Positions 23,583 to 36,261 are shown, counted from the first letter of the stretch. The stretch is DNA of 64,000 bases from Channallabes apus (GCA_030522415.1 CM060115.1:12385315-12449314), one strand, 5' to 3'. The notes: generated from the sequence alone by a model not told the origin. Translations and numbers: made by a program.

Positions 23583-25411
23583 CAGTTTTTTACAATCGCT
23601 ATGACAATTTTTTCAAAAGTTTCCTAAACTCTTAACACGGTTAGCACGACATCCGTCTTTGTAGGCTATACAATTAACACATTTAGTGTTGCGTATTGCA
23701 TATAGTTAACACCAAAATACTTGAACTTCTTTTACACACAAGCACAACCAAGACCAAAACAATGTAATTTTACAGTCAAATTTACAAATGCTTTCACACT
23801 GTATGTCAGAACAGATACCATCACGTTCTAAACATAGCTTATATAGGCTAAAGTCAAAATGAACAGTTGCTCATAGTGTGAATTAAATACAGTACAGCCA
23901 AATCTCAGCCGGGACACAGTGGCATCCATTGTCCGTATTTTCAGAGAAACCAACAGGTAGGATATTGCTTCTCCTACAGCAAAGTGTAAATCATTTTACC
24001 ATTTACTGTATTAGCGTGACTGTATTCCTCCGGTCTCTAATATAATAAAAGCTCTTGAGTCAACATGGTGATTACTGACAATGAAATAAAAACTGAAGGA
24101 CATTCACTCCAGAGTTGTAGAGGACAACTTTGTCTTTGGGAATATTGCAGCAATTACTGTAGCATAACATACATTTCTCGGACTCTAGCTAAACACAGTA
24201 TGTTTTGCAGTAAACTACTCTATAAATCTGGAGTGTATTAGTACATACAGTAGATATACAGTACAGCATTTACATACACTGTGTGTAATTACTTTCAGAG
24301 AGTCATGGAGTTGGAGGTCAATCAAGTCCCACATGAAATTATCTATGTTGACGAGCTTCAACTTGTCGAGAAGGCGTCGCCGTGGGAGAAACATAAAAGG
24401 CCAAAGGGCCACAGTTACCGTGGCGGGCCAGAGAGGAGCCAATGTCACCATGTGCGCCACAATCTCCAACAACGGTGCACTCCTGCATAAATGTCAGATT
24501 GGCCCCTACAACACCGACCGCCTTCTCCTGTTTTTAGAAGACCTGCACGAAAGACCGGTGCCAGAGTTGGAATGGAGACAGGTGGGAGACCACTTGCCAA
24601 TATATGTTACGGGACAATGTGGCATTCCATCATACCCGTGCAGTCACAGCCTGGTTTGACGCCCATCCAAAAATGACGTCCCATTTCCTTGCCCCTTACT
24701 CGACTTTCCTCAACCCCATTGAGGAGTTTTTCTCAGCCTGGAGATGGAAGGTTTTTGACCATCGTCCACATGACCAAATGTCCCTCCTGGATGCAATGGA
24801 TGCTGCATGGATGATGTTTTTAATTATAATTCCGGTGCTTTATCTTGCAGTAATGTCCTTTTGCAAATCAAGTCTGTACTGCAGTAGTTCTGTGTCCGTA
24901 TTTATTTTTTTATATAAACTGTACATTTTATAAAGCTACTCTGAGATGGTCATTCACTTTTTTGTATTGAATTTCTGCAGCCAAAAAAAACAAAATGCAT
25001 GTATTTACTAAACCAACAAAACCAAAATGTAGAAAGGCTTCAAATATAAGGGCCGACCTGACACATAAAATAATGCACTTTCTGTAATTTCAGCTGATGA
25101 TAGTGTTTTTTTTTTTTTGTCAATGTGTTATGATTGACTAAATGTTCCTGTTGGAAGAGAACATGTGTTACTGTTTTGAATAATTATTTGATTTTAAAAC
25201 ATGTTTGCAGTCTTTTGCTACACATAGTGTACTGTGGTAGTTTATTATTGTATTTAGAAAATTAGTTTTGAGGTTTAGTTTACAATGTGTGATTTTGAAC
25301 ATGAAATGAACCGTTTTGCCAATTGTGTGTTTTAGGTGTGATGGTGCGTTAAGAGTTTAGGAAACTTGTTAAATGTTTTGAAAAAACTGTCATAGCGATT
25401 GTAAAAAACTG
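23583..25411 (+). mobile_element. Tc1/mariner-superfamily (IS630-like) transposon remnant
   Basis: 1829 bp flanked by TA. The first 24 bp of each end are identical inverted repeats starting CAGTTTTTTACAATCGCTAT, with further similarity (TTTCCTAAACTCTTAAC) inside. It encodes a broken DDE transposase. A 5' coding trace ASIVRIFRETNR is at about 23925-23960. Confidence 0.85.
24283..24830 (+). pseudogene. IS630/Tc1-like transposase C-terminal half, frameshifted
   Basis: Pieces in different frames: ELEVNQVPHEIIYVDE with the first catalytic Asp, RRRRGRNIKGQRATVTVAGQ, ANVTMCATISNNGALLHKCQ, LFLEDLHERP, DNVAFHHTRAVTAWFDAHPK with the second Asp, and YSTFLNPIEEFFSAWRWKVF with the Glu. Several frameshifts; not functional. 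The N-terminal DNA-binding half is almost entirely missing. Confidence 0.8.
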
Positions 25412-25414
25412 TAA

Positions 25415-26095
25415 ATTAAACAACTATTAAACACTGAGATTGCCTCCTTTTAAGTTTCTTAAGCTACATGATTATTAGAAACAGAGCTTTGGTGTCAGAT
25501 ATTAAAACATAAAGCTTTAATCTCAGCATGGGCTTATTTCCATTCTTGGTCACAGTAGAGCAGAAAACTAAGATAATATTAGTTCACACATTGTCCTACA
25601 ATAACAAGATCAAAACTGAGAAAAGCACTTACACACACTGTAGAGATAATAGCATTAGAGTTAAAAAAAAAAAAACTAATAAAAAAAAAAACATGAACAT
25701 CTTGTACACTGGCCACACCTGGATTTAACTAAGCAAATACTGTACTGTAGGTACGAGGCTTCCACTGGATAATTATTACGGTGATGAATGTACTTCAGCT
25801 GGCAACAAGTTATTTAACACTAACTGACTCAGTGAGTATCTTCTCATATGTCAGAAGACATATCCTGTGGTCGTGGCACAGATGTTAGTCTGTTATATAA
25901 GGGTCAAATTACTGTCCTGCATCAAGCAAAGAAAACAAATGAGGAGATTTCCGAAACTATTAAAACTGGGCTGTCAAAAAAGATGACAAAAAAAGATGTC
26001 AAAACTTCATAAGGAAAAAGTTTACTAAATAAATACAGTAACTAAAGCTTTTAATTAGAGACCAGATCAAGGTCGACCAGAGTCATTTAAAAAAA
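25415..26095. other. Intergenic, no recognised feature
   Basis: AT-rich, A-runs at 25665 and 25681; borders the 42-bp minisatellite. Confidence 0.4.
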
Positions 26096-26097
26096 TT

Positions 26098-28378
26098 GAC
26101 TTACTAAGGAATGAGGTACTATGTTGTGGACACGACTTACTAAGGTATGGAAATGAGATACTATGTTGTGGACATGAATTACTAAGGTGTGGGAATGAGA
26201 TACTATGTTGTGGACCTGACTTACTAAGGTATGGAAATGAGATACTATGTTGTGGACACGACTGACTAAGGTATGGAAATGAGATACTATGTTGTGGACA
26301 CGACTTACTAAGGTGTGGGAATGAGATACCATGTTGTGGACCTGACTTACTAAGGTGTGGAAATGAGATACTATGTTGTGGACACGACTTACTAAGGTGT
26401 GGAAATGAGATACTATGTTGTGTCCACAAAATACTAAGGTGTGGCAATGAGACAATATGTTGTGGACATGACTTACTAAGGTGTGGGAATGAGATACTAT
26501 GTTATGGGCCTGAGTTACTAAGATGTGGGAATGAGATACTATGTTGTGGACATGACTTACTAAGGTGTGGGAATGAGATACTATGTTATGGGCCTGAGTT
26601 ACTAAGGTGTGGGAATGAGATACTATATTGTGGACCTGACTTACTAAGGTATGGAAATGGGATACTATGTTGTGGACATGACTTACTAAGGTGTGGGAAT
26701 GAGATAATATGTTATGGGCCTGAATTACTAATATGTGGGAATGAGATACTATGTTGTGGACATGACTTACTAATGTGTGAGAATGAGATACTATGTTGTG
26801 GACACGACTTACTAAGGTGTGGGAATGAGATACTATATTGTGGACCTGACTTACTAAGGTATGGAAATGGGATACTATGTTGTGGACATGAATTACTAAG
26901 GTGTGGGAATGAGATACTATGTTGTGGACCTGACTTACTAAGGTATGGAAATGAGATACTATGTTGTGGACACGACTGACTAAGGTATGGAAATGAGATA
27001 CTATGTTGTGGACACGACTTACTAAGGTGTGGGAATGAGATACCATGTTGTGGACCTGACTTACTAAGGTGTGGAAATGAGATACTATGTTGTGGACACG
27101 ACTTACTAAGGTGTGGAAATGAGATACTATGTTGTGTCCACAAAATACTAAGGTGTGGCAATGAGACAATATGTTGTGGACATGACTTACTAAGGTGTGG
27201 GAATGAGATACTATGTTATGGGCCTGAGTTACTAAGATGTGGGAATGAGATACTATGTTGTGGACATGACTTACTAAGGTGTGGGAATGAGATACTATGT
27301 TATGGGCCTGAGTTATTAAGGTGTGGGAATGAGATACTATATTGTGGACCTGACTTACTAAGGTATGGAAATGGGATACTATGTTGTGGACATGACTTAC
27401 TAAGGTGTGGGAATGAGATAATATGTTATGGGCCTGAATTACTAAGATGTGGGAATGAGATACTATGTTGTGGACATGACTTACTAATGTGTGAGAATGA
27501 GATACTATGTTGTGGACACGACTTACTAAGGTGTGGGAATGAGATACTATATTGTGGACCTGACTTACTAAGGTGTGGGAATGAGATAATATGTTGCGGA
27601 CATGACTTACTAAGATGTGGGAATGAGATACTATGTTGTGGTCATGACTTACTAAGGTGTGGGAATGAGATACTATGTTGTGGACATGACTTACTAAGGT
27701 GTGGGAATGAGATACTATGTTATGGGCCTGAGTTACTAAGGTGTGGGAATGAGATACTATATTGTGGACATGACTTACTAAGGTATGGAAATGGGATACT
27801 ATGTTGTGGACATGACTTACTAAGGTGTGGGAATGAGATACTATGTTGTGGACACGACTTACTAAGGTGTGGGAATGAAATACTATGTTGTGGACACGAC
27901 TTAGGTGTGGGAATGAGATACCATGTTGTGGACCTGACTTACTAAGGTGTAGGAATGAGATAATATGTTGTGGACACGACTTACTAAGGTGTAGGAATGA
28001 GATACCATGTTGTGTCCACAACATACTAAGGCGTGGCAATGAGACAATATGTCGTGGACATGACTTACTAAAGTGTGTGAATGACATACTACTGTATTTT
28101 GTGGACACGACTTACTAAGATGTGGGAATGAGATACTATGTTGTGGACATGACTTACTAAGGTATGGAAATGGGATACTATGTTGTGGACATGACTTACT
28201 AAGGTGTGGGAATGAGATACTATGTTGTGGACACGACTTACTAAGGTGTGGGAATGAGATACTATGTTATGGGCCTGAATTACTAAGATGTGGGAATGAG
28301 ATACTATGTTGTGGACATGACTTACTAATGTGTGGGAATGAGATACTATGTTGTGGTCATGACTTACTAAGCTGTTGG
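26098..28378. repeat. 42-bp minisatellite with 714-bp higher-order repeat
   Basis: About 54 copies of a 42-bp unit, roughly CTTACTAAGGTGTGGGAATG plus AGATACTATGTTGTGGACATGA, with point variants. A variant block (TGTCCACAAAATACTAAGG) at 26421 recurs at 27135, exactly 714 bp (17 units) on, and in altered form near 28013. Because 42 is a multiple of three and the unit lacks stops in several frames, long spurious ORFs run through it (up to 673 codons on the minus strand). Confidence 0.9.
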
Positions 28379-28731
28379 AACAAAATAATATAACACATGG
28401 CCTCAAGACACAATGATAGCATAATATCTTGTTTCCACTCCTAGTGAGTTGTGGCCACAGAATACAAATCCCCCCCACCCCCACCCCACCGCACCCCCAG
28501 CAATTTCACCAGAGGAGCTCCGTAATAGTCACAGTCTCATAACTATTTTTGTTTAAGGCTATTTCATTATTATTGTCATCCCCTGTCTCCAATATCTGGG
28601 GTCATGAGCTGCTTCTGCCTTTTGAAAAGACATACAGTAATTACATTATCTATCTGGTGAATTAAATGTGAATAAGAGAGAACAGGATCATTGATCACTG
28701 GAATGAAGTTATCTTTCCAATCTGTAATTCG

Positions 28732-28778
28732 CAGTGCCTTGCAAAAGTATTTACCCCGCTGAATTTTTCCGCAGACAT
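28732..28778 (+). mobile_element. Terminal fragment of a Tc1-like element
   Basis: CAGTGCCTTGCAAAAGTATT followed by TACCCCGC resembles a Tc1 inverted-repeat end; no partner end nearby. Confidence 0.5.
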
Positions 28779-29574
28779 GCCACGAGCCAGTGCGTAAGCA
28801 TGTGTGTGTACGCACGTGTGAGCTGCGTGCCTGTGTGTGGACATGTGCAGGAGCATGAGATGATGTGAGGAGGGGGTGTATATTACACTGATATTATACT
28901 GAGACAGATGGCTGGTCCATGTGAGCCGTGCTGTCCTGCTTACCGGGAATCTGGACAAACGGAGAGAACAGCGTCATTACAGCATGATGGCATGTTGGCG
29001 ATGGAAATAACGTCTTGCTGTCAAAGTGTTTCTCTCTAAAAATACGCATTTCACACTTTTTTTTGGTAAATCACAGTTGTTGTGCCATTCCTAATTACAT
29101 GAACAATTACAAAACCCTAATCAGTTCCAGCTGTGTCCGCACTGTCATCGCGTGCTATAGATCATTGGCCGCTTCATTTATTTTCCCTTTCCACCCAACG
29201 CACTTGTTAATAAAACATTGTCCGAGCCCCATACATGGTTTCATGTACTTGAGACAAAGTACAGGTATATGCTGTTTAAAATAATAGAATTAAATTTTAA
29301 GTTTTATTTTTAGAATTAAAAATAACGAGACATACTGTATTTGTTTGCATATGACTTTTTTTAAGTAGATATTACTGTATTTCTTCAGCTTATTTTAACA
29401 TTTAACCATTTCGTTATATTAATATTAGAAGATTTTACCCACGGTTCAATTGTAACCCCGAAAAAGTTATACCGCTAAGGTCCTACTTTGTCAATCTTAG
29501 TTATCATTTGCATTGCATGATCATCTTGATCAATCGCAATCTGTTCCTTTTTTTACTAAAAAGGTGGAATTAAC

Positions 29575-29575
<1 letters not shown>

Positions 29576-29610
<35 letters not shown>
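29576..29610. repeat. (TAA)n microsatellite
   Basis: About 11 TAA units in AT-rich intergenic DNA; an (AAAT)n run follows at 29708-29732. Confidence 0.85.
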
Positions 29611-30374
29611 CAAACTATTACATTTTATTACAATTAACATTTTAATAGAATTTTGGGAACACATGTATTATACCTAATGTGTCTAACTAATAAGGGAAGC
29701 TTACAATAAAAATAAATAAATAAATAAATAAAAAACTAATTAAATAAAATGTATGTCTAAACCATTCCACACTTACATCATGGATGACAAAAAGTCGAAT
29801 CATTTCTTTCTCACACAGTTTGATGTCACGCCAAACCAATATAAATCTAAGCAAGGGGGCGTGGCTTAATATATCTGATAGCAGAATTTCATGTTACTAG
29901 TTATTTGGATGATTGTACTGTATAGTCCTGGACGTGCAATTAACTTTAATCAGTCATGTTGTAACATTTTGTGTATTTGTTTTACGCAAAAGAGCCATAA
30001 TGAAGTGAATTTCTCTATCTGCATTTGAATGTAAACACTTAAACCAGAGGGCATGGTGTGTAATTCTCTCTATTTCACTTCACTCCAGTTCATACTTTGA
30101 CTTAGCTAATGGTATGTTCTAACATCCCATCCCAAAAATGTAAATAAAGCATTACTAAGAATGAAAAAAAATCATGATTGAATGAATTCATTCATTTTTC
30201 ATGCCATCTCTCACAAGCTTCATATCTTCTTCACATCTTCATGTCTCAGTCCTGATTGAGAATGTTTATTCGTTGAGTAGATGATTAAGTATGTAGATAT
30301 ACTGTACAGTACGAGTCTCCTACACTGTTGTTTATGTTTATTCGATCTATTCAGAACAATTTATCTGCATTCAT

Positions 30375-30660
30375 CATTAATTCATTCATCTTTTATACGT
30401 TGATCCTGTGTACAGGGTCGCGGGGCCTGGAGCCTCTCCCAGGAGACTAAGGACACAAGGCCCAGGGTACATCCTGAACGGGTTGCTAATCCATTGTATG
30501 GCATACACACACACACACTACAGTTTTTTTGGGAGCACCAATTAACCTAACCTGCATATCTTTGGACTGTAAGAGAAAGCAGAGAACATGCAAACTTCAC
30601 ACACACAGACCCGAGGCGGGAATCGAACCCACAGTGCTAACCACTGCGCCACTGCGCCAC
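30375..30660 (-). mobile_element. SINE family A, diverged copy
   Basis: CAGGGTCGCGGGGCCTGGAG to CCCACAGTGCTAACCACTGC, with small deletions. Confidence 0.7.
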
Positions 30661-30742
30661 CTAATTGCTTATAATGAAAAAAAATATATTAATATTCAGT
30701 TACATACTGATCTTGGAAGCGTTATTCTTCTATGACAATAAT

Positions 30743-31115
30743 TCATTCATTCATTTTCTATACCGCTTAATCCTGTGTTCAGGGTCGCGGGGGACCTGGA
30801 GCCTATCCCAGGAGACTTCGGGCACTAGGCGGGGTACACCCTGGACAGGGTGCCAATCCATCGCAGGGCACACACACATACACACACTCACACACCCAAT
30901 CACACACTACGGGCAATTTGGGAACGCCAATTAGCCTAACCTGCATATCTTTAGACTGTGGGAGGAAACCGGAGTACCCGGAGGAAACCCACCAAGCACG
31001 GGGAGAACATGCAAACTCCATGCACACAGAGACGGGAATCGAGCCTGGCCGGGGAATCGAACCCAGACCCTGGAGGTGCAAGGCGACAGTGCTAACCACT
31101 ACACCACCGCGCCGC
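30743..31115 (-). mobile_element. SINE family A, full length
   Basis: Almost identical to the copy at 21.6 kb; ends in ACTACACCACCGCGCCGCC, the reverse of the tRNA-like head. Confidence 0.85.
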
Positions 31116-32079
31116 CATGACAATAATGTAGTTATAAAAAAATAAGGGTAAAGTATATCGAAATATATTGGCTGAATGAATTAATTGAGGAGGAACTTGT
31201 TTACATTTTGATTTCTGGCTCCTTTAAAGCATCTTAAACCTTTATTACATCTGTGTTCTGCTCTTATAATTTGCCCTTTTCACATCTGACCATTTTCTTT
31301 AAACCCTTTAGACAATGTCTGGGCTTGGCGTATTTGCTGAAGGTTGGAAAATAAGTAATAAAGTACTGAATGATAAGGTGTGTGTCGTGCTGTCTACTGT
31401 ATGTTCCCCATAAAATCATGTGCTGCAACGGTAATCCTCTCCAAGCTTCTCTCTCTCTCTCTCTGTCTCTCTCTCCTAGGAAACGTCAAACATGCTCACT
31501 TATGAACCCAACACCAGTCGTATTGTATGTCAGTTCACTTTGTCAGTTTCAACACTTTCTACTTAACCAAAGTCTATGTTAACGCGTTCGTGAGCCTTTA
31601 AACGGATTCCAAGCAGCCGAAACGAGGCACGTTAACCCTACACCATTGTTATTTTAGGTCACGTCTACATGACACCAACATCAGGTAATCATACCTTATG
31701 AACCGTGACTCATGGCGCTGTTAACCCTCTGTTGAGTTTAAGCTGTGCTTTATTAGAGATATAACTACGTACAAAAACAAAATAATAATAATAAAAAGTA
31801 TCTGGTCATTTTAGACTAATTGTAATACCTGTCTACTGTATGGCTTTGGTTAAAGACAGCAGGTATAGTCAATGTAGTCAACAAAACTACATTACTGTAT
31901 ATACTTTACATAATATAGAAAGTGATCAGCCTCATCGCTATCATGTAAATTGCAGGGTAGGCCATAGTTTTTTTTTCAAACCATTCCTAAGCAGATTTTT
32001 TTTGCTGTTTCCATTAAAGGGGTATATATTTGGTCTGCAGCAATGTTTAATTGTGTAACTTACATCCTCATGAACAACA

Positions 32080-32660
32080 GAACCCAAGGTTTCCAAACAG
32101 AACATCACCCAGAGCATCACATTGTCTTCACCGGCTCACCTTCTTCTAATGCTGCTTCCAGGTGCTACTGTATCTCAACCGCAGGTAAGAGACACCAAGC
32201 CATACTGTACACATGATATAAAAAAATAAATATATGATTCATCAGACCAGACCACTTTTTTGCATTGCTTTGTGGTCCAGTTGAACCCTGGGCACCCTGA
32301 CTGGCTGACTTGGTGTTGTGAGATCTTTCTATCAGAACCAGCATTAATTTACAGTAGGTCTTCTATGGCATCGGAGCAGACAGGCGAGTCGGTGTTCCCA
32401 ACATGCACGAGGATGAGCCTTGGGCAGTCTGCTGTTTTTGAGCTGCTCTGACCCAGTCGTCTAGCCAAGACAATTTGGCCCTTTTCAGATCCTTACTGTA
32501 TGCTTGCCCATTTTTTTCCTGCTTCAAACACATTGACATCTCTTAGACTAGACACCTCCAGTCTAGTATATCCCACCTCTTGACATGTGCCATCATAATG
32601 AGATAATCAATGTTGTTCATTTCGCCGTTCAATGGTTTTAATGGCTGGTTGGTGTTAACC
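32080..32660 (-). mobile_element. Degenerate Tc1/mariner-type element
   Basis: Minus-strand matches to a widespread fish Tc1-like family: fragments around GSEHLQNCRRPRLILVHVGN-like and WTTKQCKKVVWSDESYI-like coding, and a terminal part ending GGTTGGTGTTAACC. Frames are broken and the middle is deleted. Boundaries approximate. Confidence 0.6.
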
Positions 32661-33117
32661 ATTGTCCCTCCTTTAGGATTTCTGTGTGGGAAAAAAATGT
32701 CTTTTTGGAAGCGACTGTGCAAGACTAATCAGTAAGGATGCAACCAGCAGTGTTTCTGTGCCTCATTAGCTGGATTAAACCCTCTGTCGATCACCAGATC
32801 AACCAAAGGCAATTTAGTGAACGAAACAATGACCTCAATAGCCTCATTACAATACTGCAGAACATCACACAGAGGATTAAAGAGCATTTAAAGCAGAGGG
32901 GAAAATACTGAATCAGGATGCATTTGAACAGACCATCTGCATGAGGCATGGCAATATGCGGGATCTAAACAGCTGCCCTTCTGATATATCAAAGAATGTG
33001 TGGGTTTGAATAAGTGATGTCTTGTTATAGGACAGAAATGTAACAATATAGTAGAGTTACGTTGGCTACTGTTAACAACGTTGATTATTTTCCAATAATA
33101 GCATGTGTTTTATTCGC

Positions 33118-33445
33118 TTATATTCCATTCAATTTTATTTGTACGGTGCTTTTAACAGTTTAACAGGTTTAATACGATCAAAAGAAATTATGAAAGTTTG
33201 TATGAATTTTTGAATATGAGTTCGAATATGAGTTTAAATGTGAATGTGTATGAATCAAAAGGATCAGATTGTCTCTAATGAGCGAGCCGATGGCGACGGT
33301 GGCAAGGAAAAACTCCCTGAGATGGTAATAGGAAGAAACCTTGAGAGGAACCGGACTCAAGAGGGAACCCATCCTCATCTGGGTGATAACGGATTGATCT
33401 GCAGTCATACTGTGTGTTAGGGGGTTGTACTGTAAGTTCAATATA
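33118..33445 (+). repeat. Dispersed fish repeat with AAGGAAAAACTCCCTGAGAT core
   Basis: Contains TTTATTTGTACGGTGCTTTT, GGTGGCAAGGAAAAACTCCC and GAAACCTTGAGAGGAACCGG, phrases of a noncoding repeat abundant in ostariophysan genomes. A degraded relative lies at 36650-36785. Confidence 0.6.
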
Positions 33446-33852
33446 GCAGTTGATGTCTTTACGTTTAAATGGAGTCCAGATCGTTATTGGAGGTTCAGGT
33501 TTGTCTGTCTGACTCATCCTGGTGCCCTGTTTCTGGTTGGAGATCCTGTTGCATCAATGCAGTGTGGTGACTGGGGACGGTTCGACTTTACCATGAAGAC
33601 GGTCCTGGACTCAACTGATGCAGACAGCTGTTCTCTGAGCACTAGATCATAACACTGAAGCAGTGTATTTCCTGGTGATTCTAAATCTAAAAATAAAAAG
33701 GAACCTAGCTCCTGTTCTGCTGATTATTTTCATATATCCAAATGAGAAACAAGAGTCTGGAAATGGATGAAGAAGGTAAAAGGACATTCATTTACAGCAA
33801 GGTTAATTTGTTACCATAACATGATTACGTCAGATGGTGTACAGATGGTGTA

Positions 33853-33972
33853 CGGGCAATGGTGGCTCAAAAGGTTACGCCTGTAGGTTACTGGGTTTCT
33901 GATCAGAAGGTCAGGGATTTGAGCTCCAGAACTGCCAAATTGCAACGGATGAACCTTGAGCTAATTTCCCTT
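33853..33972 (+). mobile_element. SINE family B, head fragment
   Basis: GGGCAATGGTGGCTCAAAAG with degraded B box; 3' truncated. Confidence 0.6.
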
Positions 33973-34117
33973 TGTGGAATAATTAAAAGTAGCAAATAGC
34001 ATTATTACTAGCAATAGATCATTCAGTACTCCATTGCTTCTTCAGTAAACAAAGCGTCTGTTTCCAATGTTATGGAATATGATCTGATTTAAGCGTTATA
34101 AAATGATGTACAGGTAA

Positions 34118-34328
34118 CATAGGGGCAGTGGTGGCTCAGAGGGCTGAGTTACTGATCGGAAGATCGGCGGTTCGATCCCCAGCTCCACCAGGTTGCCACT
34201 GTTGGGCCATTGAGCAAGGCCCTTAACCCTAACTGCTCCAGGGGTGCGCTGTATCATGGTTGACCCTGCGCTCCGACCCCAGTTACGTTGGGATATGCAA
34301 AGAAGGAATTTCACTGTGCTGTAATGCA
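34118..34328 (+). mobile_element. SINE family B, full length
   Basis: tRNA-like head GGGGCAGTGGTGGCTCAGAG with B box GGTTCGATCCCC, body TTGCCACTGTTGGGCCATTG, and tail GAATTTCACTGTGCTGTAAT. The Tc1 element at 34.3 kb is inserted directly after it. Confidence 0.8.
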
Positions 34329-34330
34329 TA

Positions 34331-35763
34331 CAGTGGCTTGCAAAAGTATTCGGCCCCCTTGAACTTTTCCACATTTTGTCACATTATAGCCACAAACATG
34401 AATCAGTTTTATTGGAATTCCACGTGAAAGACCAATACAAAGTGGTGTACACGTGAGAAGTGGAACGAAAATCATACATGATTCCAAACATTTTTTACAA
34501 ATAAATAACTGCAAAGTGGGGTGTGCGTAATTATTCATCCCCCTGAGTCAATACTTTGTAGAACCACCTTTTGCTGCAATTCCAGCTGCCAGTCTTTTAG
34601 GGTATGTCTCTACCAGCCTTGCACATCTAGAGACTGAAATCCTTGTCCATTCTTCTTTGCAAAACAGCTCCAGCTCAGTCAGATTAGATGGGCAGCGTTT
34701 GTGAACAGCAGGTTTCAGATCTTGCCACAGATTCTCGATTGGATTTAGATCTGGACTTTGACTGGGCCATTCTAACACATGGATATGTTTTGTTTTAAAC
34801 CGTTCCATTGTTGCCCTGGCTTTATGTTTAGGGTCGTTGTCCTGCTGGAAGGTGAACCTCCGCCCCAGTCTCAAGTCTTTTGCAGACTCCAAGAGGTTTT
34901 CTTCCAAGATTGCCCTGTATTTGGCTCCATCCATCTTCCCATCAACTCTGTCCAGCTTCCCTGTCCCTGCTGAAGAGAAGCACCCCCAGAGCATGATGCT
35001 GCCACCACCATATTTGACAGTGGGGATGGTGTGTTCAGAGTGATGTGCAGTGTTAGTTTTCTGCCACACATAGCGTTTTGCATTTTGGCCAACAAGTTCC
35101 ATTTTGGTCTCATCTGACCAGAGCACCTTCTTCCACATGTTTGCTGTGCAAACGGGACTTCTTATGGTGTTCTGTTAACAATGGCTTTCTTCTTGCCACT
35201 CTTCCATAAAGGCCAACTTTGTGCAGTGCACGACTAATAGTTGTCCTATGGACAGATTCCCCCACCTGAGCTGTAGATCTCTGCAGCTCGTCCAGAGTCA
35301 CCATGGGCCTCTTGGCTGCATTTCTGATCAGCGCTCTCCTTGTTCGGCCTGTGAGTTTAGGTGGACGGCCTTGTCTCGGTAGGTTTACAGTTGTGCCATA
35401 CTCCTTCCATTTCTGAATGATCGCTGGAACAGTGGCTCCGTGGGATGTTCAAGGCTTTGGAAATCTTTTTGTAGCTTAAGCCTGCTTTAAATTTCTCAAT
35501 AACTTTATCCCTGACCTGTCTGGTGTGTTCTTTGGACTTCATGGTGTTGTTGCTCCCAATATTCTCTTAGACAACCTCTGAGGCCGTCACAGAGCAGCTG
35601 TCTTTGTACTGACATTAGATTACACACAGGTGCACTCTATTTAGTCATTAACACTCATCAGGCAATGTCTATGGGGAACTGACTGCACTCAGACCAAAGG
35701 GGGCTGAATAATTACGCACACCCCACTTTATTTGCAAGCCAAATTTACTTTTGCGAGCCACTG
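34331..35763 (-). mobile_element. Tc1-like DNA transposon, nearly full length
   Basis: 1433 bp between TA dinucleotides, with termini CAGTGGCTTGCAAAAGTA and its inverted match CAGTGGCTCGCAAAAGTA. The repeat GTGTGCGTAATTATTCA recurs inside each end, giving the long IR/DR-type termini of fish Tc1 elements. It is inserted at the 3' end of a SINE. The transposase is broken (separate entry). Confidence 0.9.
34548..35542 (-). pseudogene. Tc1-like transposase, frameshifted
   Basis: Start MKSKEHTRQVRDKVIEKFKA with paired helix-turn-helix regions, then the DDE domain: SDETKMEL (first D), QQDNDPKHKA (second D), SPDLNPIENLW (E), ending AAKGGSTKY. About 330 codons in three frames. An extra base near 35440 shifts the frame in the first HTH, and a short deletion near 35140 removes residues before WKKVLWSDE. 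The rest is well preserved, so the copy is fairly young. Confidence 0.88.
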
Positions 35764-35843
35764 TATGTGACAAAAAAAGGCTTAACATTAACTAATAATG
35801 ACATTTTGAAGTTTTCTACTTCATAGCCAATTAACTGTTCTGA

Positions 35844-36261
35844 GGTCGAATCCCAAATAGCGTTAAATATAAAGTTAATGCACTACGTAGTTCTACACAC
35901 CAAGTAGTGGATTAGAGAGGGATTTGGGATTCAGCCTCATGTTAGAAGTTAGCTTTTTGAAAAGGGACATTACATACCACTTTTGGTTTTGGCCAGTACC
36001 AAAACCACCATGCAAAACCAGTTGCAGCAAAGAAAACACATAAGATAACGTAACGTATTTTCTTGCTGAAAGTTCTTCATTGGCTGGTCTTGTTTGTGCG
36101 TTTTGGTACTGGCCAAAACCAAAAGTGGTACGTAATGTCCCTTTTCAAGAAGCTAACTTCTAACATGAGGCTGAATCCCAAATCCCTCTCTAATTTACTA
36201 CTTGGTGTGTAGAACTACGTAGTGCATTAACGTTATATTTAACGCTATTTGGGATTCGACC
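35844..36261. repeat. Fold-back element with 162-bp inverted arms
   Basis: Left arm 35844-36005 and right arm 36100-36261 are inverted copies with about five mismatches, separated by 94 bp. Arms start GGTCGAATCCCAAATAGCG. No coding potential and no clear target duplication. A MITE-like fold-back repeat. Confidence 0.85.

Larger units (their letters stand above)
28380..30370. other. Intergenic, mainly AT-rich
   Basis: C-rich tract at 28469-28498 (G-quadruplex potential on the minus strand), a Tc1 end fragment and microsatellites; otherwise nothing recognised. Confidence 0.4.

Noticed and set aside
26087..28108. 673-aa ORF as a His-rich repeat protein
   Set aside because: Generated by a 42-bp tandem repeat with no stop in that frame; similar frames are open on both strands, and there is no start context, domain or splice structure.
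26098..28378. CRISPR-like array
   Set aside because: Contiguous 42-bp units without distinct spacers in a vertebrate genome; it is a minisatellite.
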